The notes under the pieces were generated by a model. That model made no database searches. It saw nothing but the letters and a program-made list of their open reading frames with translations, and had not been told where the DNA came from. Below, one piece after another: positions 34,817 to 44,525 of a stretch of DNA of 64,000 nt. Source of the stretch: Hyaloperonospora brassicae. Lineage: Eukaryota; Oomycota; Peronosporomycetes; Peronosporales; Peronosporaceae. Every line of letters begins with the position of its first letter. The stretch's first letter is position 1. The stretch is from contig CANTFL010000221.1 of assembly GCA_947650285.1 (NCBI GenBank), positions 1 to 64,000 on the forward strand, written 5' to 3'. Made by a program: the position numbers and the translations under genes.

Positions 34817-35410
34817 TTGACGAAAGTTGCTCCAGATACACAATCATTGTGTGTCTCTGCACCTGGTGATGACGTTTCGCTCATCACCTTGAATTCGGAA
34901 GCGACAAATGATTTGTCGCTTCGTGCCCTAGTAGACTGTGGGGCGTCGAACAACTTTGTTCGTCGCCAGTCACTAGAGGGTCGTAGGCTCAAGTTCGTTG
35001 AGCGCGACATTCCCCTCACGAGGATGACGGTGCGCCTTGCAACAGGCGCATCGATAACCGTTGAGAAACGTGTAGTAGGAATCCACTACACGTAAGAGGG
35101 CGAACAGTACGATGATGATGTCATCGTACTAGATCTGGATGACAAATTTGATGTCATCCTGGGATTACCTTGGCTCAGAAAGTACGAGCCAAGAGTGAGC
35201 TGGCAGCATCGATCCGTGAAGATGCCTGCCCCTTGTTCATCAGATGGCCATCTGATGAACATCTTGGAGCGTCCACAAGCGTGTGGATGTTCTGCGAGTG
35301 AGTGCGATGGCCTCACTTGTGGTACGGTCGTTAGCACGACTGCACAAGATCACAGTGTAGCTGACCACTACACTGTGGAGCAAGCTCCCGGCGGCTGTAC
35401 AGAAGTATAG
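34817..35410 (+). pseudogene. Element B protease and spacer, nonsense-interrupted
   Basis: 34817-35095 carries the retropepsin-like LRALVDCGASNNFVRR and RMTVRLATGASITV, ending HYT-TAA at 35093-35095. The same frame continues open beyond it (GEQYDDDVIVLDLDDKFDVI, LGLPWLRKYEPRVSW, a typical flap/C-terminal protease segment) to TAG at 35408-35410. Both stops occur also in A, but C has sense codons (TTA, CAG), so they are lesions of the A/B lineage, not original features. Confidence 0.85.
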
Positions 35411-35955
35411 GCTGCTCCGAAGGTCCACCACTCGAACAAGTCGAGTGGACCGGGACATGGATGCATGCCTAGCGGGCAGCATCTTGGAAGAAAGAAGTCT
35501 GTTGCCCCCAAGGGGCAACATGAAAATCCTAGGTCGACTGGAGAGTCGACCGTAGAGGATCGGTTCCTGACTGTGGTTGCACAGCCACAGTCGGAAGACG
35601 TCGAGGGAATAAGTCCCCACGTACTTGAGGAAGGAATTCCTCAAGAGTCACTTGCCGAAGGATTAGGCTCTCAGTAACGTGTGGAACGGAGGTCCAAGGA
35701 AGTAATCGAGACTTTGAACGTCTTGGATAATGTCGGATCGAGCGTAGGAGCTTATACGCTTGATCTGATTGTGCCTCCGAAGTTAACTTCGAAGATATTC
35801 AACTGCCGACACTAGAACCGAAACAGTTCTTGCGTGATCTGCGTAGTGGCAAAGTCAAGTAGATCTGGGTACTCGTCATAGACGATGAGTGTGTGGCCGA
35901 TATTCGGTCGGCAACATAATTTGCTGAGAACGAACGGGTTCTCAGCAGCTCATCG

Positions 35956-36999
35956 ATGGACGAAATTGTCCTCGATGGGAAGACTCGGATTGAGAGATAT
36001 GAATCTCAATCGTGGAAGTCGCTTCAGGCAAATCCTTTGTATAAGGATTTGATCAGATTCAAAGATGTATTCCATGAATCCGTACCTTGCGAGTTGCCTA
36101 AGGACAAAGGCACTCGACACGAGATCGAGCTCAAACCGGTCTCGAAGTACTGTGTCACGAAGCAGTGGCCACTGCCTCGTGAACAAGTACTAGCGATCGA
36201 CAAGTTCTTTGCCGATCGCTTAGCAGCGGGCCATATGAGGGAATCGACATCCCCTCACAGCTCTCCGACCTTCTGTGTGCGAAAAGCCACAGGAGGATGG
36301 CGGATAGTGCACGCATTCAACAAGTTGAATGCTGCAACGGTACCGGCTCAGACGCCGATACCGAGGAAGGACGTAATCATAGATGGTATGTCAAAGAGTA
36401 CCATCTTTTCGTCCATGGATCTGATGGATGGATTCTATCAGATCCTCATGCGTGAACGGGACGTCCCGTTCACGTCAGTGAGCACCCCCAGCGGGATGCT
36501 GTGGGAGTGGCTAGTGATGCCACAGGGGCTGAGTAATGCCCCTGCAACATTCAACAGATGTGTTACAAATCTGTTGAGACCGGTGCGTGACTTCGCACCG
36601 AGTTACTTCGACGATGTGTTCGTCCATAGTCGGGCTATGGACGGAAAGACGGACGTTGAAGTTCACAGAACTCACGTTCGTCAAGTCCTTCAACTTGTGC
36701 GCAAGCATAAGTTGTACGCAAACCTCAAGAAGTTTATATTCGCGGCTAGCGAAATACCACTTCTTTGGTGCTTCGTGGGTAAACACGGCGTAAGCCCTGA
36801 TCCCGAAAAGATCAAGGCGATCACCGACTGGCCAGTGCCAGTCGATGTCAAGGGACTAAGGAAGTTCCTTGGTCTTGCGGCGTACCCGCATAAGTATTCG
36901 CGCAACTACGCCGAGATGACGGTACATCTTTCTTGCTTGCTCAAGAAAGATGTCAAGTGGTCATGGAACGCTGAGTGCCAGCGTCCCTTTAAGGTATAA
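35956..36999 (+). CDS. Element B reverse transcriptase, open frame
   Basis: 347 codons covering the full RT core: KDKGTRHEIELKP at the N-terminus, SPTFCVRKATGGWRIVHAFN (fingers), MDLMDGFYQILM, MPQGLSNAPATFNRC and SYFDDVFVHSR (YxDD active site, about residues 212-222), then the thumb with KHKLYANLKKF and the connection start WPVPVDVKGLRKFLGLAAYP. It ends FKV-TAA because one G is missing near 36990; C has the G and reads through into RNase H. Upstream it is separated from protease by stop codons and a 1-bp shift near 35795, so it could not be made as part of an intact polyprotein. Confidence 0.88.
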   Translation: MDEIVLDGKTRIERYESQSWKSLQANPLYKDLIRFKDVFHESVPCELPKDKGTRHEIELKPVSKYCVTKQWPLPREQVLAIDKFFADRLAAGHMRESTSPHSSPTFCVRKATGGWRIVHAFNKLNAATVPAQTPIPRKDVIIDGMSKSTIFSSMDLMDGFYQILMRERDVPFTSVSTPSGMLWEWLVMPQGLSNAPATFNRCVTNLLRPVRDFAPSYFDDVFVHSRAMDGKTDVEVHRTHVRQVLQLVRKHKLYANLKKFIFAASEIPLLWCFVGKHGVSPDPEKIKAITDWPVPVDVKGLRKFLGLAAYPHKYSRNYAEMTVHLSCLLKKDVKWSWNAECQRPFKV

Positions 37000-37007
37000 A
37001 GCAAAGC

Positions 37008-37376
37008 TTGATGCAATCACCGATCTTGGCGATTGCAGATCAGGACAGACCATTTCATGTGGTCTGTGACGCCAGCGATTTCGCAATCGGCTGTGCGTTA
37101 ATGCAGTTCGAGTCAGATGGCGCGGAGCGCGTCATCTGTTATCAGTCGCGTCAGCTGCAAGCAGCTGAGCGTAATTACCCAGTGCATGACAAGGAACTCC
37201 TTGCCATGAAATACGCACTGGCTAAGTTTCGCGCCTATCTCTTGGGAGATAGACCGTTTGTTGTCTACACGGACCATGCGTCATTACGCACGGCCGTAAA
37301 CAGCCCACACCTCTCGCAAAGAATGGCGAGGTGGCTGTCTTTCTTCGCGGAGTATAACTTCTCCGTGGAGTATTAA
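37008..37376 (+). pseudogene. Element B RNase H domain
   Basis: Open segment with FHVVCDASDFAIGCALMQ (first Asp), AAERNYPVHDKELLAMKYAL (Glu) and FVVYTDHASLRT (Asp), the RT-associated RNase H of Ty3/gypsy. It lies in the -1 frame relative to the RT because of the deletion near 36990. It ends EY-TAA at 37374-37376, where C has AAA. After this stop the same frame continues RGRLNVVADALSRRPD, the usual linker to integrase. Confidence 0.85.
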
Positions 37377-37668
37377 CGAGGACGACTCAATGTCGTCGCT
37401 GATGCGCTTTCGCGCCGACCCGATTTAGAGCCGGACGCACAACCCAACAGTGAGGATAAGCCCACTGTTGCGACACTGTCAGTCAGTGTCCCGTCGTCAA
37501 GTTTACGTGACGACGTACGAAAGGCATACGCGGAAGATAAGGATCTTCTGCGATTGATGGATCATCTTGTGAATCCATCCAGTAAATCCATGAGGGATTT
37601 ACCGGCTTTGTACTGATCCTCATCGGATCAGTATAGTACACGCAACGGATTGCTGTACTATACAGCTG

Positions 37669-39640
37669 TTGCAGACGACACGCCTCGTGTCGTCGTTCCC
37701 GATTATTATGATTTGCGCTTACGCATCCAGTTCGAATGTCACGATGCGTCCTATAGGCGGGCATCGTGGTAGAGACAAGACTTACCTCACGGTAAGTCGT
37801 GACTTTTACTGGCCCTGCCAGTATCAGTTTGTTCGCAAGTATATACGTGCTTGCGAAGTTTGTCAACGGGTGAAGCCTAGTCCTTCATCCCGTGCGCCAT
37901 TGCAGCCTCTGCCTGTTCCGACAGAGTGCTGGCAGTCCGTTTCAATGGACTTCGTCTTCGGGTTTCCCGAAGACGCTCACAAGAATAATGGTATTCTTGT
38001 GTTTGTAGACCAATTCAGCAAGATGGTCCATCTTGCTGCTGTCCCTGAGTTGATCAAGGATCAAGGTTGTGCTCGTGTCTTTCTCTACACGTCCTTTAGA
38101 CTCCACGGGCTACCCCGTGAACTCGTATCCGACCGTGACCCTCGGTTCACGGCGGAATTTTGGCAAACCGTGTTCCATACTCTCGGAACACGATTGAAGA
38201 TGTCCACTTCTGACCATCCAGAAACAGATGGTCAGACGGAACGTGCGAACCGTGTCCTCGAAGAGATTCTTCGAGGATATGTCCACTCGTTTCCGAGTTG
38301 GAGCGAATTCCTTCCCATGGTGGAATTCGCGATCAATAATTCGGTGCATGCTTCAACACAGCACACACCGTTTTACGTGAATGGCCTACGCCATCCACGA
38401 GTGCCCACCCTTATAGAGTGTAACTCTTGGATAAGGGGGAGGGACTCGCTCGAGCAAAAACCGTTTTGGCTCTTGCTCATCACGTGTCGACGCAAACGTC
38501 GTCACGTATGATGCCGATGTCGATCAAGTCGACATCGATGAAGAAGATCATCTCAATAATAGCGAAGACGCTATTATTGATTCGGATGATGATTGACGAT
38601 GCTGGTATATTCAGCATCGTCAACGATTATGTCAGCGAGGAAGAAGACAACCTCGCTGAAGAAGAGAGCAATCTCTTAGCAGTGCGCACGAAGCGCACTG
38701 CCAGACAAAACAAAGAGTCAGCAGAGAACTTCCTGCTGACTCGAGAAGCGGTAGTCCGTTTCGTTCAGGACTCCATCGCAAATGCGGTGGACCGTCAGAA
38801 ACGGAACGCAGACAAGAATGGAAGAGCAAATGTTCTTTCATTTAAGGTTAACGACCTAGTACTACTGTCAACGGTAAACCTACCTGGACATGCAGTCACT
38901 AGTGTCGGCAGTAGCAAACTACTGCCGAAATACATTGGGCCATTTCGAGTATTGCATCGCAAGGGCAATGCATACACACTCGAATTGCCACGTAGGATGC
39001 GTGCGCATCCTACGTTTTACGTGGGGAGGCTCAGGCCTTACAGTCAGTACGAGCCTTCTTCTTCCGATGAAGATAGCCCCCACGTTCAAGAACATCCATC
39101 AAGTTCTTGCGTTCGCGCTCCAGACGATCTGTCTGGTCGCGCAGATAAGATACCTCGGAATTCAACCGAGATATCTACCCGCGAGCTGTCGCCAGCTCGC
39201 CGAATAGGGAGCGGACATCTCGCTCGACCTGAAGCTGCGCCGTGGCATAATCGGCGCGATCCCTTGCCCGATCAGCCTCGTGACCCTTGCGGTTCTTCCG
39301 CACGGTATCAGTCAAAGCGTAGCGCCGATCGCGCTCGTGCTTCAAGTCATCGCGCAATTCATCGATTGCGCGATCCATTTCGTAAGGGTCGAGATGGTGA
39401 ACCGAATCATCTGGAGGAGGTCTTTCCTCCTCGACCACATCCTTTGGTGGATGCTCACGGTGATCAACGCTTTCTGGTGGAGCGTATCTTGAATCACCGT
39501 GACGATTCAAGATCAAGGACGAGCTACCTCGTCCAGTGACGGGGGTATCCACCCTCTTGGAACAGCAGGGAGCCCCGCTCTCAGCTGTTGATGGATGTTG
39601 AAGGTCTCGTCCGCCACTATGACGAGACTCATCCGATTGG
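37669..39640 (+). pseudogene. Element B integrase with chromodomain
   Basis: Zinc-binding region: GHRGRDKTYLTVSRDFYWP and CEVCQRVKPS. The catalytic D,D(35)E core has SMDFVFGF, LVFVDQFSKMV, LVSDRDPRF and HPETDGQTERANR. The C-terminal part is FKVNDLVLLSTVNLPG, GPFRVLHRKGNAYTLELP and FYVGRLRPYSQYEPSSSDE. The chromodomain starts RFLVERILNHRDD and continues RGYPPSWNS after a TGA at 39537-39539 that replaces the conserved Trp. It spans two open segments (37669-38511 and 38427-39539) in different frames. The last 370-470 bp overlap the antisense ORF. Confidence 0.88.
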
Positions 39641-40639
39641 TCCGAGGGACCATCGGTAAACACGCGCTTTTGGCGCTTGTAGACGGATTGCAAGTTTGCA
39701 ATCGCGTCACGCATCTCCTCCGAGATGTGTGCCCTTCCCCAGGGCGAATCTAGGGAATAAACATCCCTATGTGCACGCTGCAAGTTGTCAACACAACTCG
39801 CACAAGGGTCTCCCCATGTGAGGCAAGGAAAGTCTGCCTCACTTGACAAACAATGCAACCGGTACCTTGCACCGGTTGGCGTTCGTCTTTCGAACCTGAG
39901 GCGTGTTGCCTCAAGTTTCTTGAGCCACCCTTCTCGTCCAGAAATTCTTTACGTTTTGGACGAACGCGTTCCACGCAGCCAAAAGCGATGTTTTGTCACG
40001 CTTTTGGTTGCTGTTGTACCATCGATGTCTAAGAAAGACATCGAGATAAAAATCTTCTTCAGCGCGAAAGTTCTTCGCGCTGGAACTCAAGCCGTGAAGC
40101 TCGGTTGCATCGAATAAGGGTATTCGATGGTGTTGGCCTGTCTCGTGAGACAAGCTATTGTTGATCCATTCGGGCACACGCCACGGCTTCAACTCATCAC
40201 GCTTCACAGTGGTACCCTTGTCGGTACCACGGCTCCCAGATTGACGACGGCTCGCGCCATCGTCATCACGCTCGTGCGAAGACGCACGAGCCGGCGGTGG
40301 TGAAGAATAGAACTCACCACCCTGATCATCATCATCATCACTGCCGAACAGACTGTGATGCAAATCACGAGTCCGTTCGTTCGGCAGTGGTCTTGGCGAA
40401 TACTGAGGCGTCGCCGGTGAGCGAGACGCCTCTGGAGCATTGCCCGAGTCAGACACGTCTGACTCGCCAGAGTAGATGACCTCTACATCAGGGTCATCGT
40501 GCGCACGCGGTGTGATACCCCGTGCACCTGCAGCACCTGTTGCTGCAGGCGAAGAAGGAGCAGCAGACGACGTATCGTCTGCCGTAGAGGCTGGCACAGC
40601 ACCGGGCTGTGTATGTCTTGAGTCACCTCGCATGGACAT
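39175..40639 (-). CDS. Element B antisense ORF, unknown function, one frameshift
   Basis: Minus-strand frame of about 488 codons between pol and the 3' LTR, opposite to gag-pol. First part 39911-40639 (242 codons, MSMRGDSRHTQPG...): a low-complexity Pro/Ala/Ser N-terminus, an acidic YSGESDVSDS segment, then a more ordered block (KRDELKPWR, FDATELHGLSSSAKNFRAEE, FLRHRWYNSNQKRD). Second part 39175-39858: a Cys cluster (CLTWGDPCASCVDN), SPWGRAHISEEMRDAIANLQ, then a charged coiled-coil-like tail (MDRAIDELRDDLKHERDRR). A single extra base near 39920-39935 separates the two. Both parts are conserved in A and C. No signal peptide or known domain was seen. A nuclear, structural or regulatory element protein are all possible. 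Confidence 0.75.
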
Positions 40640-40758
40640 GTTAACTATGCGAAGTCAAGCTGAAAGTGAATGGAACAGACCCAACAAGTGCTCCCTGTCC
40701 CAATGGTGGCCAACGGGTGGCCTCCATGTTTTCGATAGTCACACGGTGACTATCAGTT

Positions 40759-40770
40759 AAGGGGGGGTGA
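40759..40770 (+). promoter_or_regulatory. Polypurine tract of element B
   Basis: AAGGGGGGGTGA directly before the 3' LTR start TGTAACG. This is the expected primer site for plus-strand DNA synthesis. C has a matching minus-strand TTATTAAGGGGGTG next to its LTR. Confidence 0.85.
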
Positions 40771-41161
40771 TGTAACGGGGCAGCCCGTTACATGAAATTG
40801 TCACTTTAAGGAAAGTGACAATAAAGAATATAAAGATGGATATTCTTTAAACAATATCACCAAAGTGGTGATATTGAAGGGTCGACCAAAGGGTCTGTTC
40901 ATTGGTTGATATCGTGATGATATCAACCCACCAATCGCCGCAAGACGCGCGCAATGAGTGGTGACGAGACGTCACCATACATGCAGTTATATTAGTATAA
41001 TTGAATTAAGTCAAACGAAGAGACAGTAGTTTAAAGACTTAATTTTATTAATATAACAGTTCTACTTTTACCCTACCTACGCTTCCTCGCTTGCCACGTG
41101 CACGTCTGTCGGGGCACTCAAAACCCTTGCGTTCAGTTACGCAAGGGTGTGCCCCGTTACA
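40771..41161 (+). repeat. Element B 3' LTR
   Basis: 391 bp, same ends as the 5' LTR. Differences noted: TAACAATAA/TGACAATAA, an A-run shorter by one, GATATTA/GATATTG, CCACCG/CCACCA and GCGTTA/GCGTTC. About 1% divergence implies a young insertion. Confidence 0.95.
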
Positions 41162-41610
41162 GGAGTGCTCAGCAATTATACGCTCTGTCGAAGCAAGACG
41201 AATGTCCCTATGCGTAGCTGTATGGCGCGCAAATGACTCGAAAAAGTATAACGACTTGTGCAACGAGTCGATCAACTTGGTCGTCGTGAGCGCAGCAGAC
41301 TGCCAAGTCTGAGAAAATTTCTCAGTTATTGACAAACAATGCTATAGGCCCACTGAGTTTGAGACAACAGCTTGCACTCGTCGACGAAGGGAAGCATTCT
41401 CTCGGTGACAGTTGAAAGAGCCACGCACAGAGCTGAGATATCTGCGGAGTGGTCGATGCCAGAAGCAACGTCAGCGGTTCTCAACAAAAATAAGTCATCC
41501 AGCGTGCGAACTCGGAGGATGAATTGCCTCAACGACGTGTCAAGAAGTAGGAAAAAAGATTCCATCAACGTCACAGCCAACCAGAATAATACGACTTCGC
41601 GCCGCTGCAT
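41162..41610 (-). pseudogene. 5' part of the ORF interrupted by element B
   Basis: Minus frames 41326-41610 (LRQFILRVRTLDDLFLLRT.., VTERMLPFVDECKLLSQTQ) and, after a shift, 41162-41335 (SITEKFSQTWQSAALTTTK, LIDSLHKSLYFFESFA, RIIAEHS). It is helical and amphipathic, without a known domain. It continues in frame beyond element B at 33173. The right copy of the target duplication (GGAGT) is 41162-41166. Confidence 0.6.
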
Positions 41611-43074
41611 GCAGTCGTCGATGCTCGAGAGAAGGCGAGAGAGATATGACGTATCCAGCGATAGTCCATTTTTATTGCTAATTGAAGTCGCGACCTAATC
41701 GTAGTCGGAAGAGATGTCGCCAGACACAGAAAGGTCAAGGAGCCGATCTTGATAAATTGTGGGGTTCATCGTCTAAGCTCGACGATTCACCCACGGCTTA
41801 AGTCGACGAGGAAGATGGTCTTTGGTCACGAGTCGCTCGGTCTACTACCTACAGAGCGGACAACGCAAGCGTAGACGACGACGGCGGGTTAGGTCCAAGT
41901 CGTGTCTCGTGAGTCGTCGATTGTGGGTCGTCGACAGACTGACAGGTACGAACGAGAACATGTTAGGAAGCAGAGCACAAGTTAACAGCTACAACGAGAA
42001 GGAGGGAGAGAAGCATCATGACGGATCGTACCATGTTATTGTAAGAAAGGTCCGGAATGACTAACATACGTGGCGGCAACGACAACGGTCGAGACACTCG
42101 CCCGTTAGGTTCGTATCTCGACTGAGGCAGTTGAGGTGTAAGTTATTTTAAATTCGTTATACCAGGGAGAGGGTGAATGAACCGAGAGCCGGCGATTTAA
42201 GTGTCGGCGATTCATATGTCGACGAATCAAGTGTCGGCGACCCAAGTGTCGCCGAGTCACGTGTCGGCGACTCGGGAGTTGGTAAATCTGGTGTTGGCGA
42301 CTCAAGTGTCGTCGAATCAAGTGTAGTGCAGGATTCGAGAGGATCGAACAACAATTTCATTTTTTTAATTGTATTAGAAGTAGGGAAGGACAGAGAGCCA
42401 TTCAAACGGGATCTGCGAGCTAGCAAAAACGATAAACCCAAACAGTGCACAATTTTCTATGTCCAAGACACGCGTACACTTAACATAATTCCCAGCGTGA
42501 GCTAGGTTATGCCTGCCGTCGAACCTGGAGAGGCATATCTTGTAGAGGTATCGACTGGTAGCGCCAAGAGTTAAGGAAGGCCCGGGTTGGGCAGCGCTCG
42601 CTACTAGCGAAAGAAGGAGTCTCGTCGTCGACGAGCCAGTAAACCTCAGTAAAGGGACCGTTGTGAGTCTTGTCAATGGACAAGCCGGTGACCCAATAGG
42701 TGGCACCACTGGAAGTCTTGTCGAGCGACAAGCCGGTGGGACTCAGCCGATGACACCGTAATTCTTCTAGCTGGGAGGACACTGCGCCCGGTGACCTGTA
42801 AAAACGCTTGAGCGTCGGCTTCCGTCCTTTGGTGTGAAGTCACGGGGAGTGAAAGGGTTAGAAGCTGCTGAGCTCAGGCAGAATTCCGAAAGAAGTGGTT
42901 GTCAGTAATCAGATAGGCAAGAGCCACAACTGAACGCCGAAGGGGCTACCTGCGGGGGATTAAACCTCATGTAGCAGCTCGTGCGTCGAATAACCTCGGC
43001 GATTATTGTGTTTGTGCGTTCAGGCTGTTGTATTATAGATTTTGATAAGTACTATACTTCATACAAAATATTAA
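41611..43074. other. Old retroelement-like DNA, no firm gene
   Basis: Apart from the minisatellite below, no domain was found. Two approximate tandem units starting GTCTTGTC and containing GACAAGCCGGTG occur at about 42668-42740. The stretch around 42745-43070 (ending in AT-rich TTGATAAGTACTATACTTC) could be a remnant LTR, but no partner copy was found in the window. Confidence 0.35.
42191..42325. repeat. 15-bp coding-type minisatellite, nine units
   Basis: Nine consecutive 15-bp units of the form GGCGACTCAAGTGTC. In the plus frame starting 42173 they read as pentapeptides GDLSV, GDSYV, DESSV, GDPSV, AESRV, GDSGV, GKSGV, GDSSV, VESSV. The minus strand is also open over the array. Because the unit is a multiple of 3, both frames stay open through it. 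Confidence 0.9.
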
Positions 43075-44525
43075 AGAGGCCTTCATCTGAAATTGCGGTC
43101 ATGCCAAACGAGTCCTTGAGCTCGCCTTAAATAGCATTGGCTGGCATTGCTGGGATGGAGGCACTAGCAACGCAGAGTGGCGGAGTTAACGCCCCGCAAG
43201 CCAATTAATTCATTCTCAAAGTGTTTCCATACTTAATAGTACTTTCCGTATATTTAACATCGAGATCTTGTACTTGGTGCCCGTAAAAAATTAAGAAGGC
43301 TCTTATGATTTGTTTCTACCAATGCCTTATTGAGAGGGACCACTGCATCCGGACCTACTGCAGGGGGTGGCACAAGGGTGACGTTTTCAAGATTACATTT
43401 ACGGCGTAAATAAGAAGACAAAAAGCGTTAAATGGTCAAGCGGCTCTTCTCCTGCGACTTTCCGCCAGCTCAGCAGGCACCTAGCTTGGCGGATTCGCAC
43501 AATGCGACACCTTGGTGTATTCCACAGAATTTACTTTCGGTGTAATCTTAGCCACACACAGTGTCCATGTTTTTACAGCGTTCTTTGCTTTCTTTGCATT
43601 AGCCGTTGCGCGGTTAGCCTTTGCGCAGTTAGCGGTTGAAGAGGCGATGTGATAATTTCAGTCCAACTCGAGCAATCCTTTGTTTTACCGGCGAAGAGTT
43701 GATCCCTACCATCAGTATCCTCATGAGCAGATCCTATTCGAGTGCATGAGAATGAGCCTCGAAGAACAAGATCTCTTATCGTCTGCAGCGCGCTTCATCT
43801 CCGCGGCCGTCGTAGTGACTTTCTCAAGAGCGTATTTGGTGTCCGCGATTTGCGTCCGTGCCAAATTAAGCGCCTGTGCTTTCGATACTGTCGCGGTCAT
43901 AGGCACCTTATCATTTGTGTCCGTTGAGAAGCTGCTGTGTCTACCTGGTGACCACCGCTTTAAATTCCCTCAAGTTCACGACTACTTGTATGCAATGGTC
44001 GTTACACTTGAAAGAAATGAAGGGTGATGGCTTAGATTGCACCTCATCCAGTTTGCCATATGGTGGAACCGTGTCCTTATTTAAAAGAAGTGGTTTCTTG
44101 TCAAATTTTGCCGAGATCGCTGATCTGTGCTTTGCTGGAGGTGCCGCAACCGGTTGAGGCGACTTGCTAGCCCCAGCACAGTGGCTGAATGCGGGTGCCG
44201 GGGTGTCTTCACAGCAGGTCTCGACGTAGGCTCAGATCTAGCCACCGGTGGGCCTAAATTTTGATGTTCTTTCGCCTTTTAAAATCAATTAAATCCAGCA
44301 GGCGGCGGTCCCGTGGCCGTAGACGCAGTCGTAGCCGTTAATTATACACTATCATGTAATGAGGACGTGGTACATCCCGCTTTCCGAGGGTAGATAAGCC
44401 TGCGAGAACTTAAATAACGAAGTTTTTTTGCCTCCATCCACCTTTGACTGCGCCGTCGTTGCCTCCGAAATATATATTAGCCTATAACGTTCCGCAGGCG
44501 GTCGACAACGTCGAGGTGGGTGAAA
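43075..44525. repeat. Dispersed repeat, copy 2 (partner 16180-17620)
   Basis: Collinear counterpart of 16180-17620, more eroded in its frames. Plus frames such as 43680-44027 and minus 43721-43906 (ALNLARTQIADTKYALEKV) have no recognised domain. The similarity fades beyond about 44525. Confidence 0.75.

Larger units (their letters stand above)
33176..41161 (+). mobile_element. Ty3/gypsy element B with antisense ORF (youngest copy)
   Basis: A 7,986-bp element with complete LTRs, primer-binding site, gag, protease, RT, RNase H, integrase, chromodomain, a long antisense frame, a polypurine tract and a near-perfect 5-bp target duplication. The two LTRs differ by 4 substitutions and one 1-bp indel. 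Despite its youth, pol has several stops and frameshifts, some shared with A. The whole element is dense in short perfect hairpins. It is nested in older retroelement-like DNA. Confidence 0.95.

Noticed and set aside
33176..41161. CRISPR array or satellite as the explanation for the repeated short palindromes
   Set aside because: The palindromes all differ in sequence and lie within retroelement genes; there is no constant repeat or spacer unit.
42745..43070. Possible LTR of element D
   Set aside because: The composition and position are suggestive, but no second copy or TG..CA ends could be found in the window.
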